The position numbers and the translations under genes are program-made. 64,000 nucleotides of DNA from Zopfochytrium polystomum (taxonomy: Eukaryota > Chytridiomycota > Chytridiomycetes > Chytridiales > Chytridiaceae), in the NCBI GenBank assembly GCA_025765615.1, contig JAIVFJ010000297.1, positions 1-64,000 on the forward strand. The letters run 5' to 3'. Below are positions 47,901-56,968 of the stretch, one piece after another. The notes under the pieces are model-generated. The model was not told where the DNA came from and did not search any database. It saw nothing but the letters and a program-made list of their open reading frames with translations. Position 1 is the stretch's first letter; each line of letters begins with the position of its first letter.

Positions 47901-49277
47901 GGGTTCAGGAACTGTGAGAGCTTGAGGAACTGGGGTAGGTCTTGATGTAGTTCCTACTTGTCTTTGCTTCAGCCTCTTGGAGTAGAGTCTGTTGTCAATC
48001 TTGATGGCAAGGAGAATGTACTCTTCCAAGGTCTCAGGGATGTGCAGAGACTGGGAGAGCATGTCTTGGATAGACTCATGGAGACCATCATGGTACAGCT
48101 CCATCAGAGCTGCATCATTGTATCCAGAGTCTCTGGCTAGTTGCTTGAATTGGTTGGTGTAGGCCACACAAGATTGCTTTCCTTGCTTGATATGCTTGAG
48201 CTTGGATCTTGCTGTCCAAGATGCGTAGGGGTCACCAAAGGTAGCTTCCAGCCCCTCCCAGAGCTCTTGCAGGGTGGTGGGTGTGCTTGGGAGAGATCTG
48301 TACCATGATTGAGCTTGACCAGACAGGAGGGTGCTTGTGAAAAGAACCTTGACTTGCTCACTTGGAAATCTTGAAGGTTGGAGAAGGATGACATTCTCCA
48401 CAGTGGCCATGAAGTTCCTAAGGTCTTTGGCCAGCCCAGTGAACTTGTCAGGGCTGGGAACCTTGGGCTCTCTTGCTTGGTTGGCTTGAGGCAGGGGAAG
48501 AGCTTGATGTTCTTGTTGGTGAAGTTGTTGTTGAAGCTGGTGCTGCTGGTGAAGGACTTGTTCTTGAAGTTGGTGTGTCTGTCTTGAGAGGGCTTGTAAT
48601 TGGTCCATCAAGGCTTGGAAGGCAGTTGCATCAGGGAAGGTGTTGTTTGGGTCAGACATGATGGCAGAGAGTAGTGGGAGAGGGTGAAGTGAATTATGAT
48701 GTCAGGAACAGGGCAGGACAGGACAAGGCAGACAAGGAACTGAGAGGAGTGATGATTGTATTGGAAACAATAATTCACTTGAGGGATGGGACAGGTCCCC
48801 CATCCCCCTTTTATACCTTTTGAGAGTGTTCCTTGTCAAGACTCCAAGAAAGTTCCAGAAAGAGCAATTAGTAATGCAATGATACCAATGATACCAATGA
48901 CAACAAGACAAGTCAGGAAAGCAAAGAAGGTTCCAGAAGGTTCCACAAGGTTCCATGAAGGAATGTTCTAGAAGGTTCCAGAAGGTTCCAGAAGGTTCCA
49001 TGAAGGAATGTTCTAGAAGGTTCCAGAGGTTTCCAGAGGGTGATTCATAACAAGAGGTATGAATCTCAGGTGAAAGTTTCTGTATTGGGTTCAACCAAAC
49101 AATCATAACGACCCAGCACCAATAAAAAAAGGAGGATGTATGTGTTCTTGTTGCAGAGGCAGTAAGGGCAGATTGCGAGCGGTTTGCGATCTGGAGGATT
49201 CCAGATTGTCATGCAATATCATACAGCACTATGATCAAGCGACCGTAGTGGCCGAAGCTGGGGCGTCGGCCTTGTGA
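41958..49277 (+). CDS. KDZ (CxC2-type) transposase gene, split by an LTR retrotransposon
   Basis: Exon 1 is 41958-42417 (Lys/Arg-rich). A CxC2-like Cys cluster (CAFTGCGAPATLQCGTC and CGEHALQHHEASLSHSI) is at about 42655-42790. The RNase-H-fold catalytic region follows: AGDGFFSASHMK (about 43390), CSHGIVNAVF (43615), GEGFKYMD and ILSYDVNCRY (about 43780), then MGVGSMDGEWIERVWSSL and LVTQRADKA, then a helical C-terminal half to VGKAFQDGAHRG, where the reading is cut at 45124. Across the insertion the frame resumes: HRGMNLR, a short intron, then RGSKGRLRAVCDLEDSRLSC, ending at TGA 49275-49277. An apparent in-frame TGA at 42567-42569 interrupts the CxC2 lead-in, so the copy may already have been inactive. 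KDZ transposases mobilise large DNA elements in fungi. Confidence 0.8.
45125..45477 (-). repeat. 3' LTR of the chromovirus (element orientation)
   Basis: 353 bp, apparently identical to 48700-49052. Its distal half is built of repeated aaggttccag and ttccatgaaggaatg units, probably the source of its secondary structure. It starts directly after the AGAGG duplication. Confidence 0.95.
45478..47820 (-). CDS. pol: Chromovirus pol: protease-integrase-chromodomain, RT/RNase H deleted
   Basis: An open frame of 780 codons with no ATG near its start (first codon GTG), in the -1 frame relative to gag with 85 nt overlap, so it is expected to be made by -1 frameshifting. Domains: retropepsin ALIDSGSSCNIIDATLAKS and VILGLPWLQAQNPAIDW (about residues 75-165); a Gln/Ser-rich linker with repeated QVPQFTVH.QDSS units; SKLPKEYLPYADVFSK, which is the normal lead-in to RT; then at once LLLPDSVW, text that normally follows RNase H; an integrase HHCC finger (HDAATAGHPGEHKTY and CETCQRNK); the integrase core with SMDFIVKLP, IVSDRGPQF and a Glu in TDGQTERTNQTLEQ; and the chromodomain EVEQILDAKWFGRTLKFLVK with KGYSDADNTWEPE. 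The junction is near 46880. The frame is intact throughout, so the deletion is in frame. Confidence 0.93.
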   Translation of the reverse strand: MFLLWLQGACCQGLPKEEAPKLPGPGSLRGNSLDPPPSCPCFITTTSTTNTSDSKPHQLTMDVKIQLSPKSTITTKALIDSGSSCNIIDATLAKSCAIPTIKKSTPLKVHFANHALFKEISHETKLNLHIQDFPPSMVNLEVLDLGSPTFSVILGLPWLQAQNPAIDWVTGQVQPPPIGTVTQNSSQAPKSHALKPLIQDSQPAKTQVPQFTVHSQDSSRAHRAHSHGHDSCSQNPQSKIQVPQFTVHIQDSSSTAHSLCQEQNSQSKIQESQFPVKNSSPTAEEHNNLDPSDLLLASKLPKEYLPYADVFSKTKTHLLLLPDSVWAHAISKDPKPHKIQISQEEEKLEILKTRHDAATAGHPGEHKTYELVSRDFYWPGMRKYIKNYVSSCETCQRNKSSRHKPYGLLEPLPIAISPWSSISMDFIVKLPPSHGFDSILVVICRRTKLAHFIPCTENIDAQGTADLFLQHIFRLHGLPQSIVSDRGPQFRSQFWKALTAALGIKSQLSTAYHPQTDGQTERTNQTLEQYLRCYVSYQQDDWPTLLPLAEFALNNSLHSSTQLSPFFATYGFNPRGDLLGQETLSNVQAPAAASHLHKLKIISTFLDSTLKQAQEDASRFANTHRMDHDLAVGQQVWLLRKNLQTKRPSPKLDNLKLGPFKILEQINPVTFKLDLPASMKIHPVFHVSLLEKFVANSIPGRVVPPPPPVEVEGEEEFEVEQILDAKWFGRTLKFLVKWKGYSDADNTWEPESNLTHCQDLLLEFKTRYPTKLQKRPKRGR
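47736..48659 (-). CDS. gag: Chromovirus Gag
   Basis: 307 aa from the ATG at 48659, intact. N-terminal Gln/His-rich coiled coil (QEQVLHQQHQLQQQLHQQEH), then the retrotransposon gag core (FTGLAKDLRNFMATVENVIL, SGQAQSWYRSLPS, LEATFGDPYASWTARSKL), and a C-terminal CCHC knuckle CFYCGSKEHAVKDC. Gag packages element RNA into virus-like particles. It overlaps the pol frame by 85 nt around the knuckle. Confidence 0.95.
   Translation of the reverse strand: MSDPNNTFPDATAFQALMDQLQALSRQTHQLQEQVLHQQHQLQQQLHQQEHQALPLPQANQAREPKVPSPDKFTGLAKDLRNFMATVENVILLQPSRFPSEQVKVLFTSTLLSGQAQSWYRSLPSTPTTLQELWEGLEATFGDPYASWTARSKLKHIKQGKQSCVAYTNQFKQLARDSGYNDAALMELYHDGLHESIQDMLSQSLHIPETLEEYILLAIKIDNRLYSKRLKQRQVGTTSRPTPVPQALTVPEPMQVDAVETLPKGPLSQEEKTRRAQQGLCFYCGSKEHAVKDCPRKKHPNSQVQAH
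48700..49052 (-). repeat. 5' LTR of the chromovirus (element orientation)
   Basis: 353 bp, apparently identical to the LTR at 45125-45477. The 41 nt between it and the gag ATG should hold the primer-binding site, but I see no clear match to a tRNA 3' end there. It is followed by the right-hand AGAGG target duplicate. Confidence 0.95.
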
Positions 49278-50294
49278 AGGGGAGCTGCAGTGGCGTCGCA
49301 TTGGCTTGAATGCTCGAAGGAGGTTGCTGTCAGTGAGGGCACGTTGTCGCAGTGCGGGTAATCATCAGCTGCTGCCGTCGTACCCGAAGCAGGAGGTGGA
49401 TCTGCAACAGGCCGTTTAGAAGTGATTGTCGTGGCGTGGTTTCACCGAATCGTTGAACATGCAAACACCACTTACATGCACAATCGCTCTGCACACGAAA
49501 GGAAGTGCGAAGAATCTGGTGGAGGCAAACATCCACGTTGTGTATTAGTCGAAATGATGGGGCGAAGGTGACAGAGCGGCGGTTGCTGGTGTCAGTGTGG
49601 TGTGGCGGGGGGAGGGCTTCTGTGGATGGGCGAACATGTCACAGATTGAAAGCCTCTAAGTTGGGGCAGAGTTTTCAATTGAAAACCCACAGTCGATTCG
49701 TGTGGTGAGGTTTGAAAATTTAGGGGCCGAACTCTGAACCAAGTGGGTGAACCAGGTGACCACAAACAAGAACCATTCAAGCCTAAAAAAAAAAAAAAAA
49801 AAAAAAATATTGCAATTCAAGTGGCACCGTGCCCGGTTCCGCACCAAAGCAAACATCACCCCCGTCGAGTACGAGCAACGACCTTGTCAATTGCTGTTTC
49901 GGGAGATGCCCTCCATCGTGCATCCCATCGTGCATCCCATCGTGCATCCATCGTGCATCCATCGCGTGTGCGCCGACCGGGAGACAGACCTTTGCCCAGG
50001 CTTTGCAGAGTGCGCGGATTACCAGGGGCACAGTCGAGCAAACACCGAACCCGATCTGAACTGAACATGAGTATAAGTGGACGGCAAACGCGCTGCAGGC
50101 TCCGTCTTTTGTGCAATTGAACAATCCACGTCTGAACTCTCGATCAGCCATTCCTTTGTCTGCAAAGTGAATCTATGGTTCGTTCTTTTCAAAAGTGGGA
50201 GCGCATGGAAGGGAGGGAGGGAAATTGTGTGTGTGCAGGTGCACGACGCGCGTGTTTGTGTGCACAGTGCTAAACTCACTCTCTCTTTCCCAGT
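49278..50294. other. 3' flank of the KDZ element and 5' flank of the next gene
   Basis: Contains a 23-A run (49785-49807) and a minisatellite of about 4-5 copies of a 12-nt catcgtgcatcc unit at about 49913-49968. The KDZ terminal repeats were not located. The 5' exons of the next gene may lie here, but no start codon can be chosen with confidence. Confidence 0.4.
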
Positions 50295-53200
50295 TGCTGA
50301 GGTTCATACACACCTCCCTCAACGGCGACCGCACTCTGGACCAAGATGAAGTCGAATTAGAAGAAAACGAGATCAATGTGGCCGCCATTTTGGATATCGC
50401 CGCTGAACTCTGGGGATCTGCCACTGTTCACTACCGGTTCGTTGCGGACGAGCCACTGGTGCGACTGCACAGCCGCACTCCCATCATCAGGCATATTAAG
50501 AGCGGCCGCGTGAAAGAATTTTACGTGAAGGAAAAACTTGATCCTCAATCCCAGGCGCGGCGCAGCGAAGTGCAGGTGCAGGGTCAATTCAATACGCCTC
50601 AAGAGGTGGAGACAGCCAACAAAGCGGCACGTGCCTTCGGTGCAAAAGAACCAGACCTCCCGGGGCGCGAAGAACCCCACTTGCCTCAAGACGCCGATAG
50701 CGACTTGTCTGTGGACGAAGTCGTTCAACTCACTCCCGTGGACGTGCAACTACCACCCGTGGAGGAACAAGAGGGCGTGCAACTCCAACTCAACAGGTCA
50801 TGTCAAGACCGACGAGGCAGTCAATCGACGCATGATCCGGTGCAATTGCCGAAGGACCAGCATCAGGTTTGGCGTTTTGAGGGTACTATTACCTTCTGAC
50901 ACCGCTTTCGAAGTATGAAAGTGAAAGGCAACTCAGGAAGATCAGGACAAATTTTGAGAGTACTATGGGCTGGATGCCGCATATGCCAGTGTAAGTGTAC
51001 TTCACGGGATATTTCCTGATGGACGCTGACTTGTAGTATGAAACGTAACAATCGATGCTTTTATTTGTTTGATTTCGTCTTCCAGCATTGCCACTCCACA
51101 GATTCCAGTACGGGTGACGATCGGAACGCATCCTCCCCAGCAGTCGGAACTGGCCTTTGATCATTCGAAAGTGTCGTCGATAATGACAAAGGCAGAGGGC
51201 GATGCCCGAAGAGCCAACGAGAATTTCAGCAATGTGAGAAACTTTGAAAAGTTTCAAGAACACGACGGGCACGACCGCCGCGATTACTACAAGGCGGAGT
51301 TTAGGCAGAATGTTCACACTTTGCACAAGGATTTCGCTGCCGTGGACGGAGTCATCTCAAAGGAAATGGATGTGGTCGTGTCCCGTGAAGATAGCGTAAC
51401 GCTTGATTCCTTCGATGAAAACGATTGGAGTCTCTTTGGAGTGCGGCACGGTCCTCGCAAAAGAACGGTCAATGAGGTCGTTTTTGAATCAAAGACCGCT
51501 CAAGACATCTTTCGTGTTGTTACGAAGTCGAGGAAGGATGGCAAGCCCCTCGAAACTAGGGAGACGAAGCAAGCGCTGGACGATGGAAGTAACATTGCCC
51601 GCAAGGAGCAAGATTTTGCCACTGTGGAGAAACTTAAAATTCAGATAGGCGAGGAAGGCGGCGAATTCCCACAATACTCGGAGTCCACCAAGCTTGGAGT
51701 GTTTTCGCAGTCTCAAACGAAGAGAATTAGTGACACGAAGATCTTTCTGCCGGGTGTCGATGCTCGATACACAGTGAATCGTCAATTTACTGTTGAAGGC
51801 GATTATGCACGCTCGACAGTTTTAGGCGAGACGCAAACGACAAAGAATCGTGAAATCCACCACGTCCAGGTGCTGGAGGCGTCGGAGCAAAAGCCTCTTT
51901 GTACTGTGCACGCTAAAATGAACCCGGAAGGCAACACAAGCGACTCTATAAGCGTTGCATTGCGAAAAATAGAGCTCAAATCAGCCCATAAAGTCGGCGA
52001 GGACGCAAGCATTGATCAAAAGCTCGAGAAGCCGGAAAGCGTTACTCTCCAGGCCGAGGGTTCGTTCAAGGCATCTCGAGTGACTACAGAAGGCTGGCAA
52101 ACCACAGAAATCCGCGAAGAGGGGATTGCACTGCTGAGCAAAGATGTCGGAGCCGATTCTGTTTTGAGCAGCGCCAAAGAGTTGACAGACGAGGCCAAAA
52201 ACTTCAACCTGCAGAAGGCTCAACGTCATTTTGTAGATGCGAAACAGATTAAGACTTCGAGGGGACTCTTTGTTGACCAAACTGAGACCACCAAGATTGA
52301 TGGAGGAGAGCTCACTGGATCTGCCACGAAGTCAGTAACATTCTCATCGACTGCCGCCGCCGGAATCCAAGGAGCTGCGGCATTGACCACGCACGCTATC
52401 ATCAACGCAATTGCAAAAAAAGAAAATATTGACGTCGTTGCCGTTGGCAAAATTGCTGCTGGGACCGCTATCAGCGCGGCTGGGTCTCACGGAACTGAAC
52501 TGGCCAAGCAAGCTGGCAAGTTCGCTCCTGTCGTCGAAATCGGTCTGGCCATGGCGACAGGGGCGGCCAATAGTCTCCACAGTACCGGTAAGAAACAAGC
52601 AATTTTGCTCTGTCTCTTCCTCCTTTCAGCTTCATGAATGGAGCGCAAATAACGGAATCTTTTGTACTTCATCGTTCGCTTGCTAGGCAACGTTGCAGTC
52701 GAGGGAGCGGTTTTCGCCGGTGCCCGAGTGGCCGCGCAGAGAGTTGCCGGTGCCTTGCCTCCCAAACTGGCCAGCAAAGCTATTCCGTTGGGCGCCGTTG
52801 TCGATGTCGCCCAGTCGCTGTACAACCAGCGCAACGAGCTCAAGACCACAGGCGACATATTGGACCGAGGCAGCGAGGCCATTGTCAGCACGGCCGCCTC
52901 TCAATTCGCTGGGGCTGCGTCGGCCTCAGCTATCACATCTCTGGTAGCCACAGCCGAAGTCGCTGGTGGAGTCGCGACGGTGGCTTCAGTCGCTGGCGCT
53001 GCAACTCTTGCGGCTTCAGCCGTAGCCTTTGTTTTGGTTTCGACTGCTGTCGGTTACGGGATCAATACTTTTTGGTCCTCGATCCGCAAGCAGTACAAGT
53101 CGAGCGCAGAGATCTGGCGGGATCGCAAGCGGTTGGAAAAGCTCGCTTCTGAGTTGGGAATTCGCTCAGATCAGTCCGTTGAAAGAACAGCTAGGTTGAT

Positions 53201-53567
53201 GAGGACCGTATGGCTCCAGATTCATCCAGACAAAGTCGCTCCTGCCCGAAAGGCCGAGGCAGAGGAGGAGTTCAAAAAAAAATTCGGTGACTTCCAGGAA
53301 TTCTTGTCTCTGCAAGCTAGGTTGAAATGTGCAGTCGATGCACCCAATGGCGCCTCCAGGCATGATGGACAGGATGAAGTCCACAGCAAATACTTAGTTG
53401 CCTTGGTGGATTGCTTGATACGATGCTCAGATCGTGTCAAAGAGACACTGAACATCCAATCCTGGGGGAGTTCGTGGAACGAATTGAATAACCTGGGGCC
53501 GCTCTCGGAGGCCGTCAATCAGCAAATGTCTGGCGTACAGGTACGCCACTTGATAGAATACCACTGA
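50295..53567 (+). CDS. Large uncharacterised protein: polar repeats, Gly/Ala-rich hydrophobic core, J-domain-like C terminus
   Basis: 5' end unresolved. Coding pieces: about 50295-50794 (LLRFIHTSLNGDRTLDQDEV, VKEFYVKEKLDPQSQ); about 50895-50993 (KYESERQLRKIRTNFE); 51093-52587; and 52687-53567. The last three splice in phase (GT|C at 51093, G|GC at 52687). I recognise no overall family. Residues coded by 51.1-52.3 kb are polar, with a recurring Thr-rich strand-like unit (VFSQSQTKRISDTK, VLGETQTTKNREIHH, LFVDQTETTKIDGG). From about 52330 a long Gly/Ala-rich hydrophobic, glycine-zipper-like region follows (GAAALTTHAIINAIA, VGKIAAGTAISAAGS, ATVASVAGAATLAASAVAF). The C-terminal part has LGIRSDQSVERTARLMRTVW then IHPDK (53223-53234 for HPDK) and a charged helix, which looks like a divergent J-domain (Hsp70 co-chaperone module). 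Membrane insertion plus Hsp70 recruitment is a guess. Confidence 0.6.
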
Positions 53568-54020
53568 TTGTCGAAATCATCAAATATCCGAGTATTCCAC
53601 TTGGAGTACGACTATCATTTATCCTATTCAGTGCGATGTTCAAATACTTTGCCAGTCAATCTGAATCTCGCCCGTTCATTACTGATAGGACAGATTGCTA
53701 CCAACCCCAATCTATTTTTGAGATCGCTCCCATATTTTGTGAACCAAAACCATTGCACAAGTAACGATCATTGAATTGTTCCTGACTGCCTCCAATTCCT
53801 CTGCATGAGAACTCCTGCTTCCGAAGCGAATTTGAACAGAGAATGATGGATGTTTGGTCTTCCCTTAGCAACAGAAGATTGGGTTCTTGAGATAACCAAC
53901 TGCGCGCAAAATGGCAGCGCAAAACAGTAAACTCATGATCGCGACTAAGGAAATGGTCGTGTCGTGTTACGGTGAAGCCACTGATCTAATGTTCTGAGGG
54001 AACATCAATGTGTTTATTGT
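53568..54020. other. Intergenic; possible extra 3' exon
   Basis: A plus-strand open stretch at about 53634-53763 (AMFKYFASQSESRPFITDRT..., ending in a stop) follows an acceptor-like ctattcag and could be a last exon of the preceding gene if the donor at about 53542 (gtacgc) is used. The phase did not fit, so I left it out of the model. Confidence 0.25.
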
Positions 54021-54397
54021 CTATTGCGAGGCGTGATGGAACTGCAGGAGAGAAAAAAACCCCTGCGTCGCCAATGCTGGGCGCTGCGGCATTTGCTTCT
54101 CAGCGAAACGTCGGAACGTACCAAAAGCGTTTCCCGCAAAACTTGAGACTGCGCCCACGGCGCCCCAGTTTATTTCACTTCCGAAAACAGTATCAACCGG
54201 CTTGGACTTCTCCATCTTCACTAGCGTGACCGGCAATTGTGCGCGAACGCAACTGACAATAGTAGCTGGCAGCTCTGCCAACAGGTTCTCCATGCCAGCG
54301 AACATGGAGCTCTGGACGGAATTCACGCTTCTGTTTGCTGTTGTGCCACATTTCGCTGTCGATGATAGTTTTCGTGCGTTCTAGCCTATCGTTAAAG
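54021..54397 (-). pseudogene. 3' fragment of an unknown gene, cut off by a LINE 3' end
   Basis: The minus strand is open from about 54395 to the stop at 54021 (AKCGTTANRSVNSVQSSMFA, LLAELPATIVSCVRAQLPVT, INWGAVGAVSSFAGNAFGTF). The upstream side changes abruptly to LINE-derived sequence at about 54398, and there is no start codon or splice site at the edge. The best reading is a gene whose 5' part was displaced by the insertion. Family unknown. Confidence 0.45.
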
Positions 54398-54935
54398 TGT
54401 TCAGGACAAGCAGACAAGCTGGCATCATCTGTACCCTCAACTTCCGACCCAACCTTGTTACCAATCCTCTCACAACAGATCCTCCCAGCCACCGCCTTCA
54501 AATACCCCGGTCTTGGGCCAACTTCGACAACTGCGTCTCCTCACGGGTCTCTCTGACCATTTTGCTCTTCTGACCACCTCAGCCTTTACCCACATCAACC
54601 ACAACCCTGACCTAGTTCATTGGGAAGCCACGTTTCTTGTTCTCCACTCTGGAATTAAACCCTCTTCCCTCTTTGGCACCCTCCCTGGCTCTGCTCATCG
54701 CAAGTACCAACTTCAAATCCTCAACAACACTTTGCCCACCCAAAAAGTTCTACATCAAAGACACCCTCAAGTCTACCCCAATGGGCTCTATCGTCGATGC
54801 CACCACACTTTGGATCAACTTCTTGACGTCGTCTGTCCAAAAATGGGAAAAAGCGTCCAAGGGTTTGTGTGAGATTCCTAATCTCACTGATCATGGTCTT
54901 AGCTGGGGTCTCCATAAAGCTCTTCCCCAGTCGTG
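54398..54935 (+). mobile_element. LINE-like retrotransposon 3' end, copy 3
   Basis: Homologous by eye to copy 2: LASSVPSTSDPT, HNPDLVHWEA, GIKPSSLFGTLPGSA, TLPTQKVLHQRHPQVYP. It is 5'-truncated inside the post-RNase-H linker and lacks the ETTEHVWQCP block (an internal deletion or divergence after about 54820). Non-functional. Confidence 0.65.
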
Positions 54936-55550
54936 ACTATGTCATTATAATGGCCCCCTATTTTTATTTTTATCTTTATTACCATTATTTTTTATTTTTA
55001 TTTTTTTTGACAGTGTTTACTTTGCCAATTCAAGAGACACGTAATAATCTCTTCCAATTTCTGTTGCTCCATACATGAACGAAAAAAACTAAGTGCCTTT
55101 GCCACAAAATGACGCCCAGTTTGAAGCAGCATGTTACTATATTGATCTACTGCGCACGTACAAAATTTCATACCATTCTGTTGAAATTTTATAGAGTTCC
55201 TTAAGTGAAATTGTGTATGTGGATCTGAATTTTGAATATTTGCTACCCCACTGTCCTTTCGCTAGGAGTCAGCGCAGTCCATCTCTGATGAAGCGAATTT
55301 GATAGTGGCGGATCACGTTTGATAAGATTTTTGAACGCGCAGGCCCCTGAAATAGAGAAGTGATTGGTGATGATAGGATGAGGTGCGAGGTCGGATAGCC
55401 AAGAAATTGTTAAGCTCCAATTCTTCAAAGCACAGAATTTGGATGAGATGGCAACGAATCAAAGCGAAGAAGGATATGTAGGGCACACTCGCAACCAGAA
55501 ACACGTGTAAAAAACAAAACTAGTCGCCAAAAAAACAAGGAGAAAAAAAA
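54936..55550. other. AT-rich intergenic DNA
   Basis: Starts with a T/A-rich tract (about 54958-55008, possibly the LINE tail) and shows only short open frames. No gene is supported. Confidence 0.45.
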
Positions 55551-56968
55551 TTACACCAAGAATGGTGCTCCAACCGATATGAGCACACCGGCAAACAGCC
55601 CCAAAGCCATCCACTCTAGTTTCCAGTTACCGCCGCCATTCGACTTTCCGGGATCGTTGCTCACCTTCCTCGACACGCCGCTCCCGCTGAACCCGACCTG
55701 TCGATTGACCATGTCGAACGCAACCGACATCCCGCGCACCGCCGCCAGGCCGAGCATCGGCCCCACCACGTTCGCGCCCCCGAACGCCACGGCGCACGAC
55801 GAGTTTGCGAGCTGCACGACGTACGCCGACGGCGGGATGGCGACGGTGACGGAGTTAGAAAGCGTAAAGTACAGCGTCGCCTCCGGCGTGTTGTTCGCGC
55901 GCGCGCTGCAGGGGACGCTCAGGGCGGAGAAGTCGTCGTAGAGGGTACTGCCCGCGATGTGGCGGTGCAATATTCCGAGGACCTGAGACGGGACGGTGCC
56001 GAAGACGCTTTCGGTGTCGACGGTCAGGTACGGGGTCAACGCCGAGAAGGGAGCGCTCTCCTTAAAATAGGCTTTCATGTCGAAAACGTCTGTGCCGACG
56101 GCGATGGTGTCGAGGGAGAGCGCCCAGAGACCGGTGGCTGCTCCGTCTTCCATGACCGGGACGTAGTACGGATTGTAGCCACCGTTGAGGCCGGTGAGGG
56201 TCGCGTTCGAGAGATCGTCGGCAACGTTGAGGACAAAGGCCTTGGAGACGCCTGTTGCGTGGGCGAGCAGCGGTGTCAAGGGTTCTGTTTTGTTGAGGGG
56301 GATAGTCGGAGGCAGCCCAAGGCTAAACACCCCGTCTGCCCGTGACAGGTTGAGTGTTTTGGTGGAGTTTACGAGCACCGTGAACGGGTAGATCGTGTCG
56401 TTCACGCGGCTGCCAAAGTCGACGACGTCCACCGCCGTAACGCCGTAGTAACTACTTGAGTTGGAAACAACCCCCTGGAAGTTGACTTGTGAAGATGTTG
56501 TGTCAATTGCGGTGCCCTTTACTGCCAAGCAAGGTCCCCGCACCTCCTCCTGGTCCTTCATGCGATCTTACCAAGAAACGGGTACGGCCTGTCGCTTTCG
56601 CTTCTGGAAGTTAAGCTCGAGTTCTTATCGAACCGCTTCCCACCCAGGCATCCAGTGCAGGCCGGGGATACGAGCCACGAGTTCATGGACTGTGTGGAGT
56701 AGTAGACTGAGAAGCGCTGTGGTGGCGTCCCTATCACGGCGTCGCCGACCATTCCGGGGTCGTCGTCAGCGCCAAGGAGCGGCTCCCCAGGCGGCGGCCG
56801 CAGGACGACGTTCAGTTCGGGCGCCGCCTTTGTCGCTGCTGCTGCCGCGACGGGTAGGAAACCAGCGGCACAGGCGAGTTGTGCGACCATCGTGATCGCT
56901 GCTGTCGCGGGGAGAAGGAGAGCCGCCGTCGTGAAGGCGGTGGTGGGCGGGGCTGCTGCAGGGATCAT
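55551..56968 (-). CDS. Pepsin-family (A1) aspartic protease-like protein, secreted and anchored, catalytic motif altered
   Basis: Exons 56968-56572 and 56521-55551 total 1368 nt (455 aa), with a 50-nt intron. An Ala/Leu-rich N terminus acts as signal peptide. The pepsin fold is clear: VGDAVIGTPPQRFSVYYSTQ then SMNSWLVSPACTGC, SYYGVTAVDVVDFGS, ADGVFSLGLPP, VPVMEDGAATGLWALSLDTI, PYLTVDTESVFGTVP and VVGPMLGLAAVRGMSVAFDM then VNRQVGF. In active enzymes the two lobes carry DTG; here the first site reads YSTQS (Asp replaced by Ser) and the second DTES. Hydrolysis by the usual mechanism is therefore unlikely. The C terminus is hydrophobic (WMALGLFAGVLISVGAPFLV) after a Ser/Gly-rich stem, as in GPI-anchored yapsins or a TM anchor. 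Several N-glycosylation sequons. It may act as a binding or regulatory pseudoenzyme. Confidence 0.85.

Larger units (their letters stand above)
45125..49052 (-). mobile_element. Complete Ty3/gypsy chromovirus with LTRs, lacking RT and RNase H
   Basis: Two 353-bp LTRs (45125-45477 and 48700-49052) begin TGTCAGG and end CATAACA on the plus strand, and look identical base for base. They are flanked by a perfect 5-bp target duplication AGAGG (45120-45124 and 49053-49057). The internal 3222 bp are read on the minus strand: gag, then protease, integrase and chromodomain. A polypurine tract (aaaagggggagatga, minus, about 45478-45492) sits directly before the 3' LTR and overlaps the pol stop. No frame on either strand carries RT (no YxDD) or RNase H. 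Insertion lies within the KDZ transposase gene, so it is younger than that element. Confidence 0.95.
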
